The notes beneath the pieces were generated by a model. The model saw only the letters and a list, made by a program, of their open reading frames with translations, did not search any database and was not told where the DNA came from. This document shows, piece by piece, positions 13,401 through 25,727 of a stretch of 64,000 nt of DNA (position 1 is the first letter of the stretch; each line of letters starts with the position of its first letter). Source of the stretch: Ochotona curzoniae (Eukaryota > Chordata > Mammalia > Lagomorpha > Ochotonidae); assembly GCF_017591425.1 (NCBI RefSeq), contig NW_024467083.1, positions 17,165,001 through 17,229,000 of the forward strand. The letters run 5' to 3'. The position numbers and the translations under genes were made by a program.

Positions 13401-16400
13401 GGTCCCCATATGGGATCCTGGTGCATACAAGGCAAGGACTTTAGCTGCTGGGCTACTGCGCCTGGCCTGTTTGTTTGTTTGTTTGTTTGTTTTGACTCTT
13501 AGCTCCTTAGAGTAACCTTGTGCTTTGTATGTGTGGCACGTGAGTTCATTGACCTTCATTGGACATAACTATCATATGAACCTAGGATAAGTATGTGTCT
13601 CTCTTTTGAAGAGTGGTATGCTCCCTGATAATACTCTAAGGCCATAGATAAGGAAGAGTGGATTATATCTCTGCCTGTAGGGAAATTTTTGATTTGTTCT
13701 TTTTCTATAACAGCATAGGTCAAACATGATTGCGTATCATTTTAGGACTTCACCAGAGGAAATTTAAACATTTGACCCTTTGATGTTGAGTATCATAAAT
13801 TACTCTCCTTCTCCAGTAAATACTTAGTAGAGAAATGTCTTACCAATTTGGCTCTTTTATAATGGATGTCCTCAGCTATCACTGGCAGGATTTATGTGGT
13901 ATGATGAGTTTATAATTTTGAAACAAAATCCATCTTTGAATGGTAAGGAACTTTCTGAGGTACATCATAATACAATGTGAAACCTACGTATTTGGGAAGG
14001 TGGACACTGATAGTAAATGGAACAATATCGCAACTTAAAAGTTTTGCCTGATTGATTTTAAGGGGAGATTATATATATATATATTTATATATATATTTCA
14101 GGTATACTATGATTATATTTTCAAAATAATTCTTTTTAGAGGCAAATTTAAAGCGTCAACAAATGAAATATGCATTCTGGAATGTACTTTAAAATGTGGA
14201 GTTGGAGGAATGAGGATGTTGCAGAGATAAAATGTATTGATAATACCATCTTATATGTTGGAAATTGTTAGAGCTGAAAGATGGATACATCAAGTTTATT
14301 TACTAATTTCTCTAGTTTTGCATTTCTTTGAGAATATTCTTGTTCATACTTGTTAATATGAATAATAGACATTTCAGTACTTTAATATTGAGAAATTATT
14401 TACATAGTTGTAACAGAATACAATTTAGGTATGAACTGTTGCTTTCACTCTTTTGGATAAATGTAATTGTTAATAATATTATTTCCCAAGTAATAAGTTG
14501 CAGTAACCTGGAACAGTAGAAGGAACTCTGGACTTGGGGAAGAAAACAGCGTCTCCTGTCTTACCTTTGCTACCCACTAATTTTGTTCTCTTCATCTTTA
14601 TAAGCATCAGTTTTCCATCTCTGTAATGATACATATTTCAGATGGTTGAGAATTAAATGTGGTATGTTAAAATCACCTTTAAAACTAAGTTACCATGTAA
14701 AGTTTAAAATAAACATTGCACCGTTTCTTTTATATTACAAACTAGAACAGCCGAGACACATGTAGTTAATTGAATGGATAAAAAGTATTTACTGGGGCCA
14801 GTATTTACTGGTGACGAATGTGGAGCTAGGATTTATGATAGGAGATTGCACAGTAGAGAAGGGGACAGCAGTACCTTGTTGTGGACGCTTAAGTCCTGAT
14901 CTCATTATTTATTTTTGAGTAAGTGTGTAAGTGCTGCGGGGGATGAGTCCAGCTTAGACAACATCACCATTGCTAAATTGCTTTCATTGACGTACTGTGA
15001 GCACAGGAAACCAAAACTGAGGAAGGGGAAGGTAATAAAGGTCAAAATCTAGTGGAAAAATGAAGCAAAGAAAAAAGATTCAAAATTTTCTGTTGAATAA
15101 CATGTTTGTGTAGATTAGGAATTACATTAAAATATTTAATTTTCTAGCAAAAATGTAAAATTTTTGTTAGGGATAATAGTTATGTGATTACTTACAGATA
15201 TTAAAAATATATATTCTTTAATTATACAGCTAGGTAATGTTTTAAGAGACTGAAGATGTTGGATGTATTTTAATGGAGAGGTATTTTTCTGATTTGTCCC
15301 CTACAACTGGATATGTTCTTTGTTTTCAGCTGAACTGGTAAACAAATGAAGTAATTCTATTCCTTTATCATGACAGGGAGGATATAGAATTACTTTTTCT
15401 GTGTTACTATTTAATGCTCTTCTAAAAAATTTATAAATTAACCTGCCCTATTTTGCAGTTGCATATATCTGATCAAGTAGTTGGGGATTTTGCCAAAATA
15501 TTGACTAAGATTGTCAAATAAAATATGTCAGACCCAGGAATAATGTCTCAGAATTCATTATAAACAAGGGCATGTTGGACTTTACATTGGCCTTGGTTCT
15601 TGAACTAGCTTTCTAAGATAGTCCGCAGTGCAGTGCAGTCTCCGCCCACCTGCTGGGAGGAAAGCCACCTGGGCAACTGAGTTCCTGTTGGCTGGCACTG
15701 CTTCTCCTGGCAGCTTTGTAAGAAGCCTTTTCACAGACAGACGTGCAACTCAGAATATCACATCATTTGGATTCATGGATCTAGTAGAATGCTGTGTAAA
15801 TTTCAGCCCAAATGGTCAAATATTTATGGTGAAGATACTTATTTGAGAAAGACACTTGTATGCTTCATGTGGATTTAGACAAATACTTTTAAGCCTCTCG
15901 TTTTTAACACCTCATGTCTGAATAGACAGTCCTGCTTTCTGTCTCATTTTCCAAGCTGGACTGATGGCAATATCATGCATGATGATTTTCCTATCTCTTC
16001 TTCAATGGGCTAATGAGCCATCACTGGTGTTCCACTTAATGGAGGTGTGTAACTAAAAAAAAAAATAAAATAAGAAATTCAGCTTTCTGCAGTTTAGCTG
16101 TGAATAGCCTTTCATATATACCTTTGAATTTGTGTACATGTGCACAAAGACCAGTTTCTACCAGTTAAAAACACTAGATATTTAATTTTTTTTAATATAG
16201 AGTGCTTAAGTTACACCTGTTTAATAGGAAAAGTATAGAAAAATATCCCTTTCAGGGCTTTTTCATGTTTTAATTCTTAGAAGTTCAGTAGTTGCAGTGT
16301 TTTAGACAAGTAAAACAACCAGTTCAGGTGTGTCATCTAACGTGAGTCTCATTTTTGCATATCATTATTTCGCTGGCTCTGTTCCATAGAGGGCTAGGGT

Positions 16401-19400
16401 TATGGTCAGGGTTAGGGTTGGTGTGCCAGTAACCTCATAGAATCTGAAGTAGGCAGACATCACTTGAGGTGGTTAAGCTGCTGCTGGGGATGCCTGTATC
16501 CTGTATTGGAATACCTGGGATACAGTCCTGCTTCTGCTTGCTGTTTCAGCTTCCCTCTGATGCACACTCTCTAGCAGCAGGTGTTAGGTCATGTGTGTCT
16601 TCCCTGCCGTCTGATGGGAGATGCCACTCAAGTTTCCAGCTCCCAGCTTCATCCTTGATGCTGTGGACATTTAGAGGGTAAACTTGTGGGAAATCTGTAT
16701 CTCAGTGCATCTCTCTCTCTCTCTCTCACTCGGGCTCACTCTTACTCTTTCTGCCTTCCTCTTTTGTCTTTGAAATAAGTTAAAAAGTAAATGGATGTTT
16801 AAAATTTAAACCTTAAGTAGAAATATTCCTCTTTTAAAGAAATATTCTTAATTTGTTTATGAAATTACTCATTCAGAAATATTCTAAGAGGGCAGTTTTA
16901 ACTTATGAAAGACAAATTAGGCTTTATTAATTGTGAAATGACATAAATGTCATGGTTCAAAGTTCCTGATATGGGCCCAGTGCAATAACATAGAGGCTAA
17001 ATCCTTGCCTTGTATGTGTTGGGATCCCATATGAGTGTCAGTTCTTATCCCAGCTGCTCCATTTCCCATCCTTGTAGCCTGGGAAAGCAGCAGATGATGG
17101 CCCAAACACTTGGGACCCTCTACCCCCCGTGAGAGAGTGGGAAGAAGCTCGTGGTTCCTGGGCATTGGATCAGCTCAGTTCTGGCCGTTGTGGCTGCTTG
17201 GGGAGTGAACCGGCAGATGGATAAATCTTTCTCTCCCTTGATTTAATTTTCCTTGTACTTCAGATTTTCCATGCTATAGCTGATTGTTTTGTTCTAATGA
17301 GGCAAACTTAAGTCAAGCTTTACTTGCATTATTTACAGAGAATCATCAATATGGAAGTGAAGTTACTAATCTAGCTGTGAGTAAGAAATAGCTAATGGCT
17401 AAACACTGGACATTTTAAAAATATAAATAGATAAAATTTTGAAAGTTACCAATTAGAAATGACTGTATAAATTTGCATTTTCTGGACCACATGTGAGCTT
17501 TCAACCTTTCCAGTGGCTCCTTTAGTCCTAGTCTAGTCTTTTAGCTTTATCAGTTTTATGTTCTACTTTTGTAGTCTCATTTTTATTTATGGATCTAAAT
17601 AACCCTGAAGTTTTATAGACCTAAAACATCAAGAAACACATTCATTGGTTGCCCCTCAATGTGTAAAATATAATCATGTTTGAGAGATATTAGCATATTG
17701 GGAGCTCAAGTCACATTTCCTATTACCGCATTAACTCTTCCCTGGCTTGCAGGTGAGAATTACCTGGGGACTTAAGAAAATCTGGTGGCCAGACTTGTCC
17801 ATCCCCGCCATGAGAGTTTTTTTTTTTTAAAGATTTATTTTTATTATTTTTTCATTGGAAAGGCGGATATACAGAGAGGAGAGACAGAGAGGAAGATCTT
17901 CCGTCCGATGATTCACTCCCCAAGTGAGCGCAACGGGCCGATACTATGCCGATCCGAAGCCAGGAGCCTCTTCCGGGTCTCCCGCGCGGGTGCAGGGTCC
18001 CAAAGCTTTGGGCCGTCCTCGACTGCCTTCCCGGGCCACGGGCAGGGAGCTGGAAGGGAAGCGGGGCTGCCGGGATTAGAACCGGCGCCCATATGGGATC
18101 CCGGGCGTGCAAGGTGAGGACCTTTTTAACCACTTGCGCCACCGCGCCGGGCCCACCCGCCATGAGAGTTTTACAAGTGCTCTGAGCTCTACTGCTGTGC
18201 AGCAGCGAAGACCTTGGCTGCACCTGCAGCAGCTGCTGCTGCTACTCTTTATTTGAAAGGAAGAGTGACAGAGAAGAGAGAGAGAGATCTTGCATGTGGA
18301 GTCCTGAATTCCATCTTTTGTGTGGTAGGGACACAAGTTCTTAGGCCTTTATCTGCTGCCTTCCCAGACACACTAGCAGGAAGCTGGAATAAAGCAGGGC
18401 ATCTGGGACTCAAGCTGGTTTTCCAGTGTGGATGCAGCTGCCCTACACAATAGTGTGACATGCTGCACCACAATGCCTGCCCTGCAGCCAGCATTAAACC
18501 CCCTGCCCTGTCAGAATGGCTCACAGCTCATTCTAGCAAGGAATAATTTAGTGCTATTTGAAACACTAAAAAGTTCGATGACTTCAGTCAGCTTTTCAAA
18601 GGGCAATATATATCCACATGATGACATAAGGTATTTTTGCATATTTTTAAATTTCAAGCTATGTATTTTTAAAATATACATTAGATAGTAAATATAAATG
18701 TCACATCAGATTTGTTCATGGATATTAATTTGGATAAAGATAGATCTTCAAAAGTAGGTTAAAGATAGTGTTCAGACCAGGGCCCAGCATGATAGCTCAG
18801 ATAAATCCTCACCTTGTAAGCGCTAGCATCCCTTATGGGCACCAGTTTGTGTTCTGGCTGCTCCACTTCCCATTCAGCTCCCTGCTTGTGGCCTGGGAAA
18901 GCAGCAAAGGACAGCCCAAAGCCTTGGGACCCTGCACCCACATGAGGCAACCAGAAGAAGCTCCTGGCTCCTGGCTCCTGGCTCCTGGCTCCTGGTCCTT
19001 TGGCTTTGGATTGGCTCAGCTCTGGCCATTGAGGTCATTTGGGTAATGAACCAGTGAATGAAAGATCTGTTTCTCCTCTCTGTAAATCTGATATGCTTTT
19101 CTAATAATGATAGATAAATTTTTAAAAAATTATACTATTCCAATCTAAAATTTGCAGTGGTGATGTACATTAGGTAAATAGATGGTTCATAGACATAGTG
19201 GGCATTAGAAGACACAAAGTAATGACTTTGAAGGAGGACATCTACCAAAGTCAGGTGTTAAAACCCAAGTGTTTCTTCTCCCTGATGTATTTGCAAGGCC
19301 TGATCCTTCTGGTTGTTTTCCATAGAGACAGATGTTGAGAATTAGACTATCTGCAGATGTCTGAAGTGTTGTTTTCTAATGTTTTTTTCTTGTCACTGAG

Positions 19401-22400
19401 TTCTTTTGTGGGAGTGTCCCTTTGGGTCGGTTATTTTGCTCCTTCATTTTTAGGATGTAGGTAGTTGTATATGGTAAGAAGGAAGGAAAATGAGTATGTG
19501 TGTGTGAGAGAAGAATGGAGGGGAAGAGGATGGTTTTATGGAAGGATGGGTGGATGGTGAGGGGGATGGATGGATGGACACGTGAGTGGATCACTTGTGT
19601 ACCTGGGTGGAGAACAGTATTAGTTATGGGACCTCACCTGTCAGGAATCCTGTCTGCCACAGTCAGAACAGTTCAGGAAGCACTGCTTTTGCCTTGAGTT
19701 CACTCACTAGTGAAGTGAGTTGGTCTGGATGGCCAGGTAGGGTGAGACCCCTGGGCTTGTGTTTGGTACAGCAGCTGAGATACCTCCTGGGGATGCCCAC
19801 GTTACATGTTGGAGTACCTGGTGTGTCCTGGCTCCACTTCTAATTCAAACTTGCTACTGGTGTACGCCTTGGAGGGCAGGAGGGGATGACAGAGTACGTG
19901 TGTCCCTGCTGCCTGTGTGGGAATTTTCCAGTCCCAGCTGTTGGAGACAACTGGAAGCATGAAACAGCAGATGGAAGATTCTCTCTTTCACATAAATAAG
20001 TGAAAATTTTTATTTTTATTTATTTTTTATTTATTTTTTTTAAAAAGATTTATTTATTTTTTTTTTTTTTTCATTGGAAAGGCGGATATACAGAGAGGAG
20101 AGACAGAGAGGAAGATCTTCCGTCCGATGATTCACTCCCCAAGTGAGCGCAACGGGCCGATACTATGCCGATCCGAAGCCAGGAGCCTCTTCCGGGTCTC
20201 CCACGCGGGTGCAGGGTCCCAAAGCTTTGGGCCGTCCTCAACTGCTTTCCCAGGCCACAGGCAGGGAGCTGGAAGGGAAGCGGGGCTGCCGGGATTAGAA
20301 CCGGCGCCCATATGGGATCCCGGGCGTGCAAGGCGAGGATCTTTAACCACTTGCGCCACCGCGCCGGGCCCATAAGTGAAAATTTTTAAAGAATTATTTA
20401 AAGAAGGAATAAAAATGAGTTCCATTATCCTTATCCTGTATAAAAGACCTCTGAGGTGCAGAGACATTTACATAGGCAAATGATCTCTGGCTGCAGATAA
20501 GTGTTTACTGTTTAATCAGCAGTGTATGCATATACACAGATATATTATTTAATTATAGGCACAGCTGTTCTGAGCATGAGTGGCCACATACTCCACATTT
20601 AAATTGCATTACGGAAAGTTAAAAACCTTGTTGTGTAGTTGTTACGTGATGTTGTAAACGTCCACTGTATGTAATTTTGTAGAATGGAAGCCTCTTGCCT
20701 CGAGCTCGCTTTGGAAGGAGAACGTCTTTGTAAATCCGGAGACTGCCGGGCAGGTGTGTCATTCTTTGAAGCCGCAGTTCAAGTTGGGACTGAAGACTTA
20801 AAAACACTTAGTGCTATTTACAGCCAGCTGGGCAATGCCTACTTCTACTTGCATGATTATGCCAAAGCATTGGAATACCACCATCATGACTTAACTCTTG
20901 CAAGGTAATTAAGCTTTTTCATATTCTTCCTATCCGATTTTTTATTGTAAAAGGTATTTCCATTCAATTAAAACAAAATAACAAAATACACTTAATGAAT
21001 TCTAGTTGAATAACATTGCTTTGGGAAACTAATCTTTAGGCCAAACACAGAATCTAGTTACATGAATGAATAGTAGTGAAATAATGCTGAAGTTTAACTA
21101 AGTGAATGAAAATCAAGTAACTTTAAATGCAGAAATGTTAAATTTATAAAGCAGATTTCAGGCTAGATGGGCTTTTCTTGACTTAAGCCTATCTGTTGTC
21201 CTCTAGAAACACTGCATTCTGCTTGCTTTATATCTTTAATACCATTCACCTTCTTCTTTTCCAGAACTATCGGAGACCAATTGGGAGAAGCCAAAGCTAG
21301 TGGTAATCTGGGAAATACCTTAAAGGTCCTTGGGAATTTTGATGAAGCTATTGTTTGTTGTCAGCGACACCTAGATATTTCTAGAGAGCTTAATGACAAG
21401 GTAATAAGGAAATGTCACATGGCAGCCCAAATGTTTTCATTGAAATGGCTTTGTGCTTAAATGCTATTTATTATTTCTTAGTTTATCTTAAAAAAAAAAC
21501 ACAGAAGAAGTAAAAGAGAAAACAAAGTACAGATAAATAAGAAAATTATTAGAGATCCTTTATCCATCAGGAATTGTTTGGTTCTATGCAAATGATAATA
21601 TAAAGTTTCTTTTGAGTCCAGCACAATAGCTCAACTGGCTGTCCTCCACCTTCATGTGTTAACATCCCATATGGGTGCCAGTTCATGTCTGGGCAGCTCC
21701 CTGCTATGGCCTGGGAAAGCAGCTCCCTGTTTATGGCCTAGGGAAGGAGGTCCAAAGCCTTGGAACCCTGCACCTGAGTGGGAAATCTGAAAGAAGTTCC
21801 TGTTTCCTGGCTTCAAATTAGCTCAGCTGCGGCCATTGCAGCCATTTGGAGAATGAACTAGCGGATGGAAGATCTTTCTGTCTCTGCTTCTTTCTGTAAA
21901 CCTGCCTTTCCAATAAAAATCGATAAAACTTAAAAAGTTTCTTTTAAAGATTTAATTATTTAAAAGGCAGATCAACAGAGAGAGACAGAACTCTCCCTTC
22001 CACAGGTTCACTCCATAAATGGCTGCAACAGCCGGGTCTGAGTCTGGCCAGAACCAAGAGCCAGGAATTCCACCCTTGTTTCCTACATGGGTAGAGATCC
22101 AAGCATAAGGGACATTTATCTTCTGTCTTCCCAGGTCCAGTAATAAGGTGCTGGATCAGAGCAGAGCTGCTGGGACTTAACTGTAGTTCTTAAATGTAGT
22201 TCTGATGTGGGATGCTGGCATTGCAAATGGTGGCTGAACGTGTTGCACCATCACGTCGATCCCTAAATTTTCTTTCCCCTCGACAGTAACATCAAAGATA
22301 CAATGAAAAATATGTGATAAATATTATAAAACCTGGCCTCTGATTTCAAAATGTACATTTTGTGGTTGTCTTCATGTAGGTTGGAGAGGCCAGGGCACTG

Positions 22401-25400
22401 TACAACCTTGGGAATGTGTATCATGCCAAAGGGAAAAGCTTTGGCTGCCCTGGTCCCCAGGATGTTGGAGAATTTCCAGAAGAAGTAAGAAATGCGCTGC
22501 AGGCAGCCGTGGATTTTTATGAGTGAGTAGGGCTGGGGTCATCATGGGGGGCATATCTAAGCTGGGAATCTGCTGCTGGTTCTTTATCTGGTAGTAAGTC
22601 TTAGGGTTTGGCAATGGCTTTATATTTATGGGCCAGCAAATAAAAAGTAAGCCATCAAATCAATTGTTTGTTTACATCTTAGTGTTAACAATAGTTATCT
22701 TAGTAATCAATTTTCATTTAAATTGTAGACTAGTGCCCCTTAGTGGTGATAACAAGAAATAGCAACGGTTTATCTAAGTTATTTACAGTCAGTCTAGTAT
22801 TTATTTTGCCAATAGAATTTTTTTTTTAATGATACAGTTCTATTGGCTCTGGGATTTCCATTCCACCTTTCCCAGATACCCCACATAAACTGATTTCTCC
22901 TATATTATAATAGTATAGTCCTTTATAAACAATCAGAAGTCCATCATTCTGCCATTTAACTGTGTCCTGACATTGTAGATATGGACAGTGGCAGAGTCCA
23001 GCATCCTATTGTCAAGATACATTTAACAGTTTCGTTGGAGTACATCTTTGATTTGGAAGTAGAAGTGCTTACTGAATTGTATCATCACATCTGGATATGG
23101 TTGTCCCTATAGTTACTGTAGTTACTATATCCCTTAGATGAAAAGCCATAAAACAAAATCAACAATAGGAAGAAAAAAATAGAAAATTCTTACAACATAA
23201 AGTTAAATAACATGCTACTGATTGACCATTGTGTCGCTGAAGAATTGAAAAAGTCAGAAACCTTATTGAAAAAAAACAGTGCTGCTGTATAACTTATGTA
23301 TCACTAAAGAAATGAATAAGAAAAAACTTTAAGAAATAAAAATAAAAACAAAAATATCAAAACCCATGAGATGTAGCAAAAACAATATTGAGAGAGACAT
23401 TTATTACATTGCATGATTACAAAAATAAAAATATCTCAAATAAATGATCTAATAATGCATTTCAAGGACTTATTAAAGAATTAACAGGAAGCAAGATAGA
23501 AGTAAAGGCAAAAATAAATGGAGTTGAAACTAAAAGACTACAAATTGCAACACGAAAGAGCCATTTTTTTAAGATGAGCAAAGCAAACTTTTAGCCAGAT
23601 TAGCTAAGAAAAGCAAGAGAAAAATTAACAGTAAAATTAGAGATGAAAAAGAAAACATCATGAGAAACTGGTCAGGTGATCTCTTCTTGCTGAATGGATC
23701 CTCTTTAATCATTATATGGTATCCTTCATCTCTTAATATTTTTTTGCGTCAAAGTCTATATCATCTGATGTAAGAATGGCTACACCAGCTTGTTTTTTTC
23801 TTTCCATTAGCCTGTAATATCTTTTTCCATCATTTCTCTTTCAGCTTTCTCCTGTCTTTGGTGGTGAGATGTGTTTCCTGTAGCAGCAGATAGATGGAGT
23901 TTATTTTTTGATCTAGTGATCTAGTCTGCTGATCTACATCCAGGGTTAATAGTAGTAATTTGGTCCTGTCATTTTATAAATGGATTGTTTATTGTTTATG
24001 TTTTATTGAAACATTCTCCAAGTTTGCTTCTGATTTTGGTAGGTGTTATTCCTTTTCTCTGTTAATAGAACATCTTTAAGTATCATTTGAAGGGCAGATG
24101 TGGGAGAGGTGAATTCTTTGAGCTTTTCTTTACTGTGGAAGATTTTATTTCATTTTCAAAGACAAAGGAAAGCTTTACTGGGTAAATTATTCCGGGCTGA
24201 TAATTGTGAAGTTTCCTCTGAGAGGTCAACTGTGAGTCTGATTGGAGTTCCTCTATATGTTCATTGATTTTTTTTTCACATGCATATTTAAGGATCGTCT
24301 CCTTGTGTTCAACTGAAGAGAGCTTGATGATCACGTGTCATGGTGAAGATCGCTTTCGGTCAACCCTGTTGGGAGTTCTGTGCCCCTCCTGTATTTTGTT
24401 TCCCAATTCTTTCTCCAAATTAGGAAAGTTCTCCTTTATTATTTTATTGGACACATTTTTAAACCCAACTTCTCTTTTGGAACCTTCTGGACTCCCATAA
24501 CTCATATTTGGCCTTTTAATAGTGCCCTTTAATTCTTAAATACTTCTCTTAGCTTGAGTCAGTTCCTCTTCCAGCTTTTTGAACTTTTTTCCCCATTGTT
24601 GAAGGAAATGTCTTTCAATTCTGAGATTCTGTCTTCTGCCTTGCTCATTCTGTTACTCAGGTTTTCCTCAGAATTTTTTATTTGCTCCATTGTGTTCTTA
24701 ATTTCTAATACATCAGCTTTCATTTGATTCATTGCTGCTATTTCCTGTGTAACATATTCATTAAATTCCTTGGACTCCTATATATGCTTCTCATTGTTCA
24801 GAAGCTGTATAACAAGTTTTTAAAACTCTTTATCCCCATTTCATCTATGTCTTTCTCAGTTAGCTCAGAGGTTGACAAAGGCTTTTGTTCCTTTGCAGGA
24901 GAGGCATCAGTAATACTCATTGTGGCTCTGTGTTTTCTTTTGCTCTTGGTCATTGCTATTCTGGTTAGCAGATTCCTCTCCATAGGGCCGGTTTCTAAGC
25001 TGCATTGCCCACTGGTCTTGTTGATTTTACTGAATGTATTCAGTGCCCAGTTTTTCGTTTGCACTCATTTGTGCCACTCCCTGCGGCACATTTCGGTCCT
25101 GGGCTCTTGTGCTAGGCTTCTACCACAGTCTGACTCACCACTCTCCACCCCCTGTGATCCTGTGCTGTGGCTGCAACACTGCCTGCACAACCTTTCTCCC
25201 GCTCCTGGTTTGAGCAGTGTCTAGGATTAGGAAGACACCAGCTGTCCTAAATCATTGGGTTGTCAGTAGTACTGGTCTTGCCAGAACCTACTGATCATTA
25301 GGTCTGAAAGGCCCCCCACAGATATATTTTAGGTGGAACCCATAAGATACCAAGTCAATGCTATTTTCCCTGTGAGACCAGTGCAATATGTTGAGCCAGA

Positions 25401-25683
25401 AGTGAGTTCTCTCCCAGCTTAGTGCCTATATAGCTCGCTATTGTTCCTTCAGCCCCACAGCTTTTTGCTCAGTACATAAAATGGTGCCCAGTGTGGCACA
25501 GTGTAGATCTGGGCCTGCTGGCTGTTAGGCCTGGGGGCCATCTGGACCTGTCTTGGGTAGAACCTGGAGACTGCCAAGTCAGTACTGCCTTCCATGTGGG
25601 ACCAGTACAATATGTGGAGCCAGAAATGAGCTTACTCCTGGCTTAGTGCATGCTCAGCTCGCTGTTGTTCCTCAGTTGCACTG

Positions 25684-25727
<44 letters not shown>

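Larger units (their letters stand above)
10477..20682 (+). other. GPSM2 intron after start exon (10.2 kb)
   Basis: AT-rich and repeat-laden. Unlisted stretches such as 10480-11330, 12910-13140, 13560-14520, 14690-16440, 17250-17800 and 19130-19750 hold no gene or repeat I can name. Confidence 0.6.

Noticed and set aside
16389..16420. Telomere-like GGGTTA/AGGGTTAGGG motif
   Set aside because: Only about two imperfect units; too short for an interstitial telomere tract.
17821..18155. tRNA-like head with A/B-box resemblance
   Set aside because: It is the promoter end of CSINE and recurs dozens of times; not a functional tRNA gene.
24724..25224. 166-codon plus-strand open frame with hydrophobic stretches
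   Set aside because: It is the antisense of the LINE-1 ORF1 region and has no family resemblance of its own.
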